A DNA stretch of 10,403 bases, taken from contig PITI01000600.1 of assembly GCA_004325065.1 (NCBI GenBank), positions 1 to 10,403 on the forward strand. Reading direction: 5' to 3'. Shown piece after piece: positions 1 through 7,001 of the stretch (its first letter is position 1; the number at the start of each line of letters is the position of its first letter). The DNA comes from Hamiltosporidium magnivora (taxonomy: Eukaryota > Microsporidia > Dubosqiidae). The translations under genes were made by a program, and so were the position numbers. Under the pieces are notes generated by a model. It had not been told where the DNA came from, searched no databases, and saw only the letters and a list, made by a program, of their open reading frames with translations.

Positions 1-29
1 AAAGTTTTTTATGTGGTTATCCTCCCTCC
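1..29 (-). repeat. terminus of dispersed repeat (partial, runs off the left edge)
   Basis: The reverse complement of these 29 bases is identical, 29 of 29, to 10270-10298 and close to 3420-3448. The match stops at base 30, and the two other copies begin at the same base, so this is a true element end rather than chance similarity. It points away from the gene island, so the body of this copy lies left of the window. Only 75 bases separate it from the start codon of the first gene. Confidence 0.85.
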
Positions 30-104
30 CCAACCTAAAAATAAAATAATGAAAAAATAAAATTTATTTAAAAATTAAAACACCGATAAAAAAATATAAA
101 ATTT
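30..104 (+). promoter_or_regulatory. short upstream region of the RIC1-like gene
   Basis: This is all the space between the repeat terminus and the ATG at 105. It is almost pure A/T with an A/T-rich TATA-like run (about 89-103) directly before the start. The usual microsporidian CCC tract next to the start codon is missing; the nearest C-containing motif is CACCG at 81-85. A C-rich stretch (21-35) straddles the repeat boundary. Whether the promoter lies here or inside the repeat cannot be told from sequence alone. Confidence 0.3.
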
Positions 105-2000
105 ATGAACATAGAACATACAAAAATATTTAAAATACCTTTTGGTTCTTTGCATTGTACCAATAATTTCTATGCAATAATACAATCTAAAGAAATATTA
201 ATATTTAATTATCCGATAAAATTTATTAAAAAATATATTTTTAAGCAAAAATTATTAAAGGTAAATGTTAGTAAAAATGAAATTATTTTTGTGTTTGAAA
301 GTTATGTTATTTTATATAAATCAGATAATATTGTGGATGATAATGAATATTATATTGAAGATGGATATATATTTTATAGGAGTATTTGTATATATAATTT
401 AAGAGATACTATTGAAAAGTATATAGGTGTAAAATTTGGGTTGGATGGGATGAATAATAAATTGTATTATTTTTTTAATAATTTGATGCATGAGGTCGAG
501 CTTTGTAGAATTGATATTGAAAATTTGTGTATTTATTATGATAGGTATGTAGAGATAGAAGGTAGAAAAATAGGGTGCAGAATTTCCAAAAATGGTATTT
601 TAAAAATATTTAATGAAAATGTTGCTATATCTGATACCTATTGCATAAAAATTAATGCAATTGAAAAAAATATTAATTTTTTAGTTGAAAATTTCTATTT
701 TTTCGAAGAAAATTTGTTATTTATAAATGAGAAGTTTATTTCAATAAGAAATATGAAACTCATCGAAGTAAAAAGAATGGAATATTTATTTTTTAAAATG
801 TTTGAAAACGAGTATATCATGATATTTAGTGACCAACCACAAGTTTACAAAGAATTAGAAATAAAGAAAGACAGGAAATCATTCAATTGTGACATAGAAA
901 GTGATCAACAGATTAAAAATATCCAAAGCATTCAATCTTCTAAAGAAATAGATTTCGCAACCCACCACTCACAAACAAGAATTTTTTCTTTATTTTATTT
1001 CGTTGATACAAAATTTATTTCCACCTTAAGAATATTCGACTACAAAAAAATAATCTTTTGTAAAAAAGCAAACCAAAACATTTATATTTTCTTAAATATA
1101 AACAATTTTCTAGAAATTCGAATATTTTCAATTAAAGAACAAAAAATAATAAATTCCAAATTATACTTTGAAAAATTACACAATCCCATTCTAAACATCA
1201 ATGATTTGGAAATATTCAATCAAAATATAGAGGTAACGGATATTTTACACATTTCTGCTCGTTTTTTAAATACCGATTTATTAATTTCAGTCACTACAAA
1301 AAAATATTTATTTTTTATTTTTAAAGAATTTTTAATACGAAAATCGAATATAAAAAAAGCATTCAAAACAGATTTAAAACTATTGAAATATTTTTATTGT
1401 GGATCCAAAACTTTGGAAAGCAGTTGTTTGTGTGGATTTTTAATCTTTTTTATATTTTATTTGGATATTGAAATTTTACAAATTTTAGATATTTTTAAAT
1501 GCAAATATGAAAATATTATTTATGAATTAATTAATTTATCAAATATAAATGAAGAATATTTTTTACAAATTATAAAATTTATTTTAAAATTTTCATATAA
1601 ATACGAAAATCTTATAACTTGTATTTATAGAAGGTGCGATAAGAAAGAAAATTTATTAAATTTAATTTCATTTGAATATTTTAAAAATATTAAATCACCT
1701 GAAAGTCTTAGAAATATAATTGTGTTTTTTCCAGATTTACTTGAAAAATACATTGAATTATGTATTTTTAATGAAAAAGAATTTTTGATACCAGAAATTA
1801 TTAATTATTTAGATAAAAATGGAGATATCAAAAGAAAAAATTGTATTGAAAAAGTATTTCTAAAATATAATTGTCTCTATCTTTTAAAAATGTGTAAACC
1901 AGAAATCATAGAAGATTTAAAAGAGATGAATGTTATTCTTAAAATAGAAGAGCTTAACATTCAAATTCAAAAGTACAACAATAAAAAAAATAATTTGTAG
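105..2000 (+). CDS. RIC1: probable reduced RIC1 homologue (Ypt6/Rab6 exchange-factor subunit)
   Basis: An intact, intronless 631-residue protein that ends in TAG. The first ~400 residues alternate short hydrophobic strands with polar loops, as in a beta-propeller; residues ~430-631 are mostly helical. RIC1 has a WD40-like front half and a helical RIC1 domain, and in yeast forms with Rgp1 the Golgi exchange factor for Ypt6. Resemblances I can point to: residues 23-35 (A-x-x-Q-S-K-x-x-x-I-F) fit the first propeller strands; 289-297 (SQTRIFSLF) fits the 'SxQTRxWxLF' stretch known from animal RIC1, followed by EIRIF at 337-341; and 487-515 has the pattern L-x-x-I-I-K-F-I ... Y ... I-x-x-C ... R-R-C-D-K-K-E of the RIC1 helical domain. 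There is no signal peptide or convincing membrane segment. Yeast RIC1 is over 1000 residues, so this would be a strongly reduced copy. The start is the first ATG in frame. The alternative is another propeller-plus-solenoid trafficking protein such as a Vps8/Vps41 type. The reading frame is certain; the family is a moderate-confidence inference from pattern similarity. Confidence 0.5.
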   Translation: MNIEHTKIFKIPFGSLHCTNNFYAIIQSKEILIFNYPIKFIKKYIFKQKLLKVNVSKNEIIFVFESYVILYKSDNIVDDNEYYIEDGYIFYRSICIYNLRDTIEKYIGVKFGLDGMNNKLYYFFNNLMHEVELCRIDIENLCIYYDRYVEIEGRKIGCRISKNGILKIFNENVAISDTYCIKINAIEKNINFLVENFYFFEENLLFINEKFISIRNMKLIEVKRMEYLFFKMFENEYIMIFSDQPQVYKELEIKKDRKSFNCDIESDQQIKNIQSIQSSKEIDFATHHSQTRIFSLFYFVDTKFISTLRIFDYKKIIFCKKANQNIYIFLNINNFLEIRIFSIKEQKIINSKLYFEKLHNPILNINDLEIFNQNIEVTDILHISARFLNTDLLISVTTKKYLFFIFKEFLIRKSNIKKAFKTDLKLLKYFYCGSKTLESSCLCGFLIFFIFYLDIEILQILDIFKCKYENIIYELINLSNINEEYFLQIIKFILKFSYKYENLITCIYRRCDKKENLLNLISFEYFKNIKSPESLRNIIVFFPDLLEKYIELCIFNEKEFLIPEIINYLDKNGDIKRKNCIEKVFLKYNCLYLLKMCKPEIIEDLKEMNVILKIEELNIQIQKYNNKKNNL

Positions 2001-2167
2001 GTTTTTGAATATTTTAAAATAAAATTTGTATTAAATAATTTTTTCAAATGAAAATTGTAGTTTTTCTATAAATTCTTATAAATAAACCTCATCAATAACT
2101 ATCAAATAATTTATTCCTCTAAATCTTGAAAATAATTTAAAATAATAGAATTTAATTTTAAACCTAC
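2001..2167. other. intergenic spacer, no gene seen
   Basis: A very AT-rich spacer between the two genes, left of the tandem duplication. I see no open frame, RNA gene or clear motif beyond the possible poly(A) signal. Confidence 0.6.
2018..2023 (+). terminator. possible poly(A) signal AATAAA
   Basis: The AATAAA hexamer begins 18 bases after the stop codon at 2000, a typical distance for short microsporidian 3' ends. In DNA this A/T-rich the hexamer is common by chance. Confidence 0.3.
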
Positions 2168-2344
2168 AAAAAAATATAAAAATAAAAATCAAAAAAATAT
2201 ATTTAAAAACCTAAAAAATATTTTAAAAAAAATAATAAAATTATAAAAAACCCCCACAAAAATATAAAAATAAAAATCAGAAAAATATATTTAAAAACCT
2301 AAAAAATATTTTAAAAAAAATAATAAAATTATAAAAAAACCCCC
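2168..2344 (+). repeat. two-copy tandem repeat of ~88 bp, each unit ending in CCCCC
   Basis: Unit 1 runs about 2168-2255 and unit 2 about 2258-2344. Landmarks repeat at a constant offset: ATC ending at 2190 and 2278 (88 apart), CC at 2210 and 2298 (88), and CCCCC at 2251 and 2340 (89). The two units differ only by small changes in A-run length and one or two substitutions. Unit 2 ends 33 bases before the HRD1 start codon, and the sequence after it repeats the theme once more: A-rich, then CCCC at 2374-2377 touching the ATG. Confidence 0.9.
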
Positions 2345-2373
2345 AAAAAAAATAATAAAATATTTTAAATTCA

Positions 2374-2377
2374 CCCC
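2374..2377 (+). promoter_or_regulatory. CCCC tract directly before the HRD1 start codon
   Basis: Four C bases abut the ATG at 2378 in an otherwise almost pure A/T region. CCC- or GGG-like motifs right next to start codons have been described for microsporidian genes and are taken as part of the expression signal. This supports 2378 as the real start and supports the microsporidian assignment. Confidence 0.55.
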
Positions 2378-3379
2378 ATGAAAACACTAATTTTATACGG
2401 AATTTTACATTTTCTTCTCCTTTCCTTTTTCACATATCACGAATTCAAATGTACAAAATCATTTTACGGCACACTTCTTGCCACTACCAATAACAATGGT
2501 CTACACCTTTTACACATTCTTTTCCTCATTTTTATAATTTATTTTTCAACAAAAATACTTCTTTCATTTACACTTGGAAGTCTCAGATCAGAAGAAATTA
2601 CCGCCTTAAACGATAATACATTTTTGTTTCTTACTGACACACTTCTAATCCTTACAGTTTTTACGGAAGATTTGAATATAAAAAATCTTTTAATTTTTAC
2701 TTTACTTCTCAGCCTCAAATGTTTGACTTGGATTTTTTACGAAAGAATCTCTCACCAAAGAGGTTTAAAAGTTTTTATTTTGGGACTTTCAATAATTTTA
2801 TTTTCAAGTTTGTTTTTTATCGGTTCTTTTTTAAGTGCTCTAAACCATCCATCGATGCATATTTTATTTTCTTTTGAATTTGGAATTGTTTTAATTACCG
2901 GAATTAGGAACGTTTCAAATTTAATAATTGAAGAGAAATATCAAGATGACAAGAAAACTGTGTATTTGTTTTACAGTGATATTATTTATACAGCATTTAA
3001 GCTAATTAGTTACATTTTATTTTTTATTTTTACCAGTTTATTTTTCAGAATACCGTTTAATATTTTTAGAGAATCTATCTCTACTCTCAGAGCTTTAAAT
3101 AGCAAAATAAATAATTTTAATAATTATAAAAGAATTAGTAAAGAATTGGATAGATGTGAAGATGTATTTACTGACAGTGCATGTCCTATATGTAGAGAAG
3201 ATATAGAAAAGGGTAAAATTGTACCATGTGGGCATATTTTCCATGCTTCTTGTCTTAAAAGATGGGTGGAAAGACAACAGGTTTGTCCTATTTGTAGACA
3301 GAATCTTTTCCAAAATGAAGTTATTTTTTCTACAGAAAATGAAATAATGACAGGAATACCAGTGGTTTATGATGAATAA
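2378..3379 (+). CDS. HRD1: HRD1-type ER membrane RING-H2 E3 ubiquitin ligase
   Basis: An intact 333-residue protein. HRD1 (synoviolin) is the multi-span ER ubiquitin ligase of ERAD: it helps move misfolded proteins out of the ER and ubiquitinates them. The first ~225 residues hold a series of hydrophobic segments (about 3-20, 42-64, 81-96, 102-120, 131-155, 162-175, 203-225). Landmarks shared with yeast Hrd1 are LGSLRSEE at 66-73 (LFGELRLIE type), LKCLTWIFYERI at 113-124, and RIPFNIFRE at 224-232 closing the membrane domain. The cytosolic tail has a complete RING-H2: C269, C272, C284, H286, H289, C292, C303, C306, with spacing C-x2-C-x11-C-x-H-x2-H-x2-C-x10-C-x2-C and the PCGHxFHxxCLxxW core. 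All eight zinc ligands are present, so it should be active. The tail ends 27 residues after the RING; yeast Hrd1 is 551 residues and has a long tail that is absent here. The start is fixed by the CCCC tract touching the ATG and by the first membrane segment beginning at residue 3. Confidence 0.9.
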   Translation: MKTLILYGILHFLLLSFFTYHEFKCTKSFYGTLLATTNNNGLHLLHILFLIFIIYFSTKILLSFTLGSLRSEEITALNDNTFLFLTDTLLILTVFTEDLNIKNLLIFTLLLSLKCLTWIFYERISHQRGLKVFILGLSIILFSSLFFIGSFLSALNHPSMHILFSFEFGIVLITGIRNVSNLIIEEKYQDDKKTVYLFYSDIIYTAFKLISYILFFIFTSLFFRIPFNIFRESISTLRALNSKINNFNNYKRISKELDRCEDVFTDSACPICREDIEKGKIVPCGHIFHASCLKRWVERQQVCPICRQNLFQNEVIFSTENEIMTGIPVVYDE

Positions 3380-3380
3380 A
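3375..3380 (+). terminator. possible poly(A) signal overlapping the HRD1 stop codon
   Basis: The AATAAA hexamer is formed by the last sense codon (GAA), the TAA stop and the next base. Poly(A) signals at or near the stop codon are known in compact microsporidian genes. Only 40 bases separate the stop from the repeat element, so a very short 3' end is needed if the element is not transcribed. Confidence 0.3.
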
Positions 3381-3419
3381 TAATATTTTATGTTTTCTTT
3401 CTTTGTTTGTATCTTATAT

Positions 3420-4115
3420 GGAGCGAGGATAACCACATTAAAAACTTTCTGCTTGGTAATGAGTATGTGAAATGACTGTGAAGATCAACCATTATTTGAT
3501 TTTTGTTGGGTATAAAACCACACCATGATTTTAGTTATTCTATCAGAGTTGTATGAGGCGAGAAGATCTACGAAATGGCGAAACTTTTCTATAAATCTAT
3601 TTTGTACTTTTTTTGTTGCTAGATCGCAGACTGCTGCCTAAATTTTAGGTAATCGCCATGCAAAAGTATGAAACCATACCCTTGCTCACTCAGGTTAGAA
3701 GACTTAGTGCATGGGAGATACAAAAATAGAAACCTTTAAAGCTAGGAAAGGTAAGTAGCAGGTTATCCTTGTTGGTATGGCATTGTATTGTCTAGGTGAG
3801 CTCCATGTAAGTCGCCGTAATATATATTCGCTAAAGTTGTATTAAGTTCAGAACTGGTGGAGTAAGTGGGTATGTTGCACAGTCTCGAGTGGAGCCCGGC
3901 TTAAGTTTCAACTATGATCACAATTTATACAACGAGCTCTGGGCAACTGCTTTACTTATTAATTAGGTTCTACATACATTTTGGGCGAAAGGCTTTAGGA
4001 TGTGTAGGTATCATGGAGGGTACCGGTAGTGTGTTCGGAGAAAAGTTATTTGATTTAACTTAGAACTGCTTTGATGTCATGAAAACAATATAACCATGCT
4101 ACTTGAATAAAAGGA
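3420..4115 (-). repeat. LTR-like, GC-richer terminal block of a dead element (left copy)
   Basis: The left edge is sharp: it starts with the same GGAGxGAGGATAACCACAT end as the copies at 10270 and (inverted) at 1-29. Over 3420-3470 it matches 10270-10320 at 47 of 51 positions; the match then continues with small gaps through a shared TATAAAACCACAC/AATAAAACCACAC stretch to at least 3556. The block stands out in composition: 3841-3900 is about half G+C, against 13% at 8161-8220. The right edge is estimated from the fall in G+C near 4115 and is uncertain. No frame is convincingly coding. Since the RT, RNase H and integrase relics to its right are read on the minus strand, this would be the 3' LTR. 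It lacks classical TG...CA ends, so 'LTR' stays an inference. Confidence 0.6.
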
Positions 4116-4385
4116 TGTGATATTATTGAATAAAAATAAATTATTTATTGGATTGAAACAGATAATATTTTGAAATATTTATTCGAAAGCACTTTTAAAT
4201 ATAAAAATGAAATGAAAAATAAATGATTTAAGTTTGAATTTCTTTTAACTATTTTAAATATTTACAGAATAATATTTAAAAAACAAAATTGAATCCTTGA
4301 AAATATAGAATAAAATTTATTCAAAAAGTTCCTAGGTTAGAACGTTTACATTTTTATATACTTTATTCTACCTCTTTAACCTTTA
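4116..4385. other. spacer between RNase H relic and LTR-like block
   Basis: Mostly AT-rich sequence. In the minus-strand reading this is the rest of RNase H plus any untranslated end and polypurine tract, but I recognise no RNase H motif and no purine tract at the edge of the GC-rich block. Confidence 0.4.
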
Positions 4386-4534
4386 TCCATTTTTCTTCGA
4401 ATCCGACTCATTATTTATGTTTATTGCCTGTTTCTCCATCTGAAATATTATATGTGTTGTTTTCTTGGCTTAAAATGCTTAGCAACATCTTAATCGGTAC
4501 TCGCTTGTTCTAAAAAGGGTTCTAATTCCTCGCA
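4386..4534 (-). pseudogene. RNase H N-terminal relic of Ty3-type pol
   Basis: Minus strand. The codon run starting at 4534 gives C-E-E-L-E-P-F-L, fitting the 'CeeaFxxLk' helix that leads from RT into RNase H. About 30 codons later (4445-4386), in another frame, it reads F-Q-M-E-K-Q-A-I, then N-E-S-D-S-K-K-N-G, where active elements have the 'FxLxTDAS...AIGAVLxQ' strand pair. The spacing from Cys to this Phe (about 30) agrees with the family. The catalytic Asp of TDAS would be Glu here. In-frame stops lie at 4492-4490 and 4385-4383. The identification rests on position and spacing after the RT thumb; alone it would be weak. Confidence 0.5.
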
Positions 4535-4704
4535 CGAAATATAAACATAAATAAAATCTTTGACTAAAAATCCGAAATCTTTGTAAAAAACAGGGGAACG
4601 CGCTATTTATTTTTATGAAGTAAAGACTATCAAGTAAACATAAACAATCTTTTCCTAAAACTACATCGGTACTTTTATGAAATACTTATATCTCTATCCG
4701 TTCA

Positions 4705-4905
4705 TATAAAAGGTGTGTAGAAACTAATTAATGAGTGAAGTAGTTGTCTGGTGTTTGGTAATGTCCACTGCATGGTGTCTGATCGTAGGCCGAAACGCAT
4801 CCTAGGTTTTCCTAACTATGCAGCATTTTCACTTACTCTACATTTTCCGAATCAAATATACTTTTTGTCTAAATATATCTCAAAGACTTGCATGTGATCT
4901 ACATA
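4705..4905 (-). pseudogene. RT connection and thumb relic, Ty3/gypsy type
   Basis: Minus strand, one continuous frame of 67 codons with two in-frame stops (4854-4852 and 4818-4816). In order it reads D-H-M-Q-V-F-E-I-Y-L (the '(E/D)HLxxVFxxL' helix), F-G-K-C (the 'xKC' motif), L-G, then G-L-R-S-D (the 'GIRPD' turn), then W-T-L-P-N-T-R-Q-L-L-H-S at 4767-4734 and F-Y-T-P-F-I at 4722-4705. The last part matches the Ty3-type hallmark WxxPxTxxxLRSFLGLxxYYRxFI, with W, P, T, L, S, Y, F and I all in register. Spacings are within one residue of the family up to LG and about six short between LG and W. Ty1/copia RTs do not have this thumb motif. This is the safest identification in the whole element. 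Confidence 0.8.
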
Positions 4906-5194
4906 GATGTTGCAATATTAGACTAACGGATTTTACCTCTATATTTCGTATTGAAATTCCAAGGTTATGTTTCTTTCCTATCTCTTAGGTGCTCGATCTT
5001 CTAACTGGTGTGAGAAAGTATGGTTTTATATATTTTTAAAAGGCCTTTACATGCAAAATTAACCGCGGTTTGTAATCTGAATATAGAAAACCCAACCATC
5101 TTTATGTGAATATTTTTATAGTTTCTAATCCTTTATTATAAATTTAAATTTTTATAGAGTACCCGAAACCTAATGTAGTTTTATTTGACTAAAA
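4906..5194 (-). pseudogene. scrambled middle of the RT relic
   Basis: The palm and thumb pieces on either side are about 290 bases apart, more than the ~150 bases expected, so there is inserted or duplicated sequence. A second PFGL-like candidate, F-R-L-Q-T-A-V-N-F, is readable at 5081-5055, followed about 27 codons later by L-E-D near 5004-4996 at the place for YLDD. I cannot place the catalytic YxDD box with certainty; Y-V-D-H at 4905-4894 and Y-S-D-Y at 5083-5072 are other weak candidates. Confidence 0.35.
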
Positions 5195-5311
5195 ACATAA
5201 ACCATATTGCAGCAAATTCATAAGCTCATTGCTAAACATGTAGTTTTTCGATTGTTATCCTTCTTTCACTAAGTTTTAATGATAAAACCAATCTAATTCT
5301 ACTTTAATTAC
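5195..5311 (-). pseudogene. RT palm relic (motif A to PFGL box)
   Basis: Minus strand, one frame with stops at 5278-5276 and 5257-5255. It reads V-I-K-V-E-L-D-W-F-Y-H with the Asp codon at 5293, then N-L-V-K-E-G, stop, Q-S-K-N, fitting 'FSxLDLxSGYHQIxVKExDxxKTAF'. Then follow F-S-N-E and, at 5209-5195, Q-Y-G-L-C for the MPFGL box. Asp to Gly is 30 codons against 35 in the family, with about two lost at the 'SG' position. It lies in the right order and on the same strand as the thumb piece. The match is looser than the thumb but covers several landmarks in one frame. Confidence 0.6.
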
Positions 5312-5967
5312 ATCCTTAGTTTGTTCGTTATAATGAATTGAATAAAATTCTTAGAACTTTAATTTGATTTTTTACCGTTTATAAAAACCACTGTAATTTT
5401 ATTTTTTTAATGATTAAATAAAATATTTATTTTGAAAAACCCTATCTCCTGAGTAAAGTAATATCTGGTAGTTGAAAAATAAGTGAATATAATTTTAAAT
5501 TTTATTTTTTAAATTCAGATTCGATATCTAATGTTTGATTTTTGATTTTAATTTTTTAAAATATTGTAGAATCTGTACACACTTGTGAATGCTCTAATTT
5601 AAAATTACTTAATAATTTACTATTGTTCAAATGATTTCTATTCTATTAAACAGATTGTTTTATGCTTAATTTATTTATTAAAATCTTTTTTTTTCATTCT
5701 ATTTAAATAAAAACGTTTAAAATATTATGTGCTTCATTTAGAAAACAATTCATTATCCAATATTAGATAACTAAAGTATTTAATATTATAATTAATGTTT
5801 TGCATCTTTCTGCTGTTATAGACCTTAAAATTTATTTAAAATACTTTGAGCGTATCGATATAACCTTAATTCAAATAAATACCATTTCTTAAATTCTATT
5901 TTTTATATAAATAGAGGAATTGATTATTTTTTTGAATGAATATTGTGATATTATTTTCGGAATTTTT
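5312..5967. other. AT-rich linker, no gene recognised
   Basis: In the minus-strand reading this lies between the integrase end and the RT palm. It should include the RT fingers, but I found no convincing DYRxLN-type motif. Stops are frequent in all frames. Confidence 0.5.
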
Positions 5968-6237
5968 TTACAACAAATAAACGTATATCAGATATCTTAT
6001 AAAACGAAATAAATATGAACTTGAATTATTTTGTATCTTACTCGATATATTTAGAGTTCGTTGTATAGGAAGAGATACAAAAAACTTAAAAAAAGAAAAT
6101 ATATGATAGAAACAAAAACTTACAATTTTGATAGCTTCATTGGTCTGAATTTGTGTGTAATTTACAAAATTCTTGGATAATTCAGTAAGAGAAGCAAAAA
6201 TTTCAGAAAAAACTCTCTCGGCAATAATTACAAACTC
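5968..6237 (-). pseudogene. 89-codon stop-free frame following the integrase C-terminal segment
   Basis: Minus strand, read from just after a TAA at 6240-6238 to the TAA at 5970-5968, with no ATG near its start. It overlaps, in another frame, the end of the integrase C-terminal segment, as expected if one old frame had shifted. Its early part is rich in alternating polar and hydrophobic residues (A-E-R-V-F-S-E-I-F, then T-N-E-A-I-K). I do not recognise it. In sequence this AT-rich, a stop-free run of this length could be expected about once per window by chance. Confidence 0.25.
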
Positions 6238-6353
6238 TTATTTATCAAAGCTAGGTATTTTGATTTTCGTATGAGTGCTTTTAAAAAAGATCTTCGAATA
6301 TGAACAACATCACCTAGATTAAAGGCGATAGCATGGTAATGCACCTCAGTATC
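6231..6353 (-). pseudogene. integrase C-terminal domain relic
   Basis: Minus strand, 41 open codons between a TAA at 6356-6354 and a TAA at 6230-6228. It reads F-N-L-G-D-V-V-H-I-R-R-S-F near 6323-6285 (Asp codon at 6311), then I-R-K-S-K-Y-L-A. This fits the 'xxxGDxVxxRxxxxxxK' strand that opens the C-terminal DNA-binding domain of retroelement integrases. The same frame is open for 18 or more codons before the TAA. It sits about 140 codons after the catalytic Glu candidate, a normal distance for such integrases. Confidence 0.55.
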
Positions 6354-6733
6354 TTAGACCATTCCTAAACCATAAGTCGCTCTATACCTAATTTCAACTT
6401 TTCTGGGCACATAATAGCAGTTTGCGACTTTAAAACACTATCAACTACCATACATTTTTATTTTTTCATAAACGTTAAGATGTTTTCAATGGCTGATTTC
6501 TCTTCTTGATTTCGAATACTTCTTCTTTTTCTATTAAATTAATTACGGAGAACGATATATTTAAACTAGGCGAACTTTAATGCTCATATTTGTGACATAT
6601 TAATGAGTTTATACCACGATCTATTATGTTTAAATATAAAATTATCAAATATATTATCTTAGTCTAGGTTTCCGCACCGAAAAATGCCTTCAGAATTTTA
6701 CATTTACTTCATTTGCGAACTCTTCAATCTGGT
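6354..6733 (-). pseudogene. frameshifted stretch between integrase core and C-terminal domain
   Basis: This is the place of the end of the catalytic core. Its G+C is clearly higher than the flanking deserts, as expected for former coding DNA, but it breaks into short frames and I can assign no further motif with confidence. Confidence 0.4.
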
Positions 6734-7001
6734 TTCTATTTGTGTTATTTTGGCTTTGTCTACAAATCTAACGTTTGTCTATATAAAAATTCTGTAATAT
6801 TAGATTCGTTGAATTCTTGGTCTTTGTCGCAGTGTAAAATATTCGGAACATCTTCATATATGAATATTAGCTTCGGGTCAGATTGAATGTTTTCTATGTT
6901 ATGTTTAAATCTAAGCGAAAAAAATTGAATAACAGTTTAAAATTTACAGTTCATCTATATCCATCATTTTAATTGGCATGGTTTCTCAGGCCAACAAAAT
7001 C
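6734..7001 (-). pseudogene. integrase catalytic core relic (DDE)
   Basis: Minus strand. T-D-F-V-G-L with the first Asp codon at 7001-6999 fits the 'xDFVGPL' strand; P-N-I-L-H-C-D-K-D-Q-E-F-N with the second Asp at 6828-6826 fits 'PxxLxSDNGxEFxN', followed by I-T-E-F-L. A frame change then gives I-T-Q-I-E-T-R with the likely catalytic Glu at 6736-6734, as in 'GQIERxN'. Distances are about 57 residues between the Asp codons and about 31 to the Glu (family: roughly 50-60 and 35). At least two frameshifts and several stops show it is dead. The family (Ty3-like against other DDE integrases) cannot be settled from this piece alone. Confidence 0.65.

Noticed and set aside
3095..3436. Minus-strand open frame of 113 codons overlapping HRD1
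   Set aside because: It lies antisense to the RING domain coding region, has no motif, and runs into the repeat; it is a shadow of HRD1.
3640..4035. Plus-strand frame in the GC-rich block with relatively few stops, beginning M-Q-K-Y-E-T
   Set aside because: Five or more stops over about 130 codons, no recognisable domain, and higher G+C alone makes stops rarer.
3420..4115. rRNA or other known structured RNA
   Set aside because: None of the universally conserved SSU or LSU rRNA stretches I know is present, and the repeat borders point to a mobile element.
4390..4410. TTCGAATCC, resembling a tRNA T-loop
   Set aside because: The flanking bases do not form a T stem, and no acceptor, D or anticodon arm can be folded around it.
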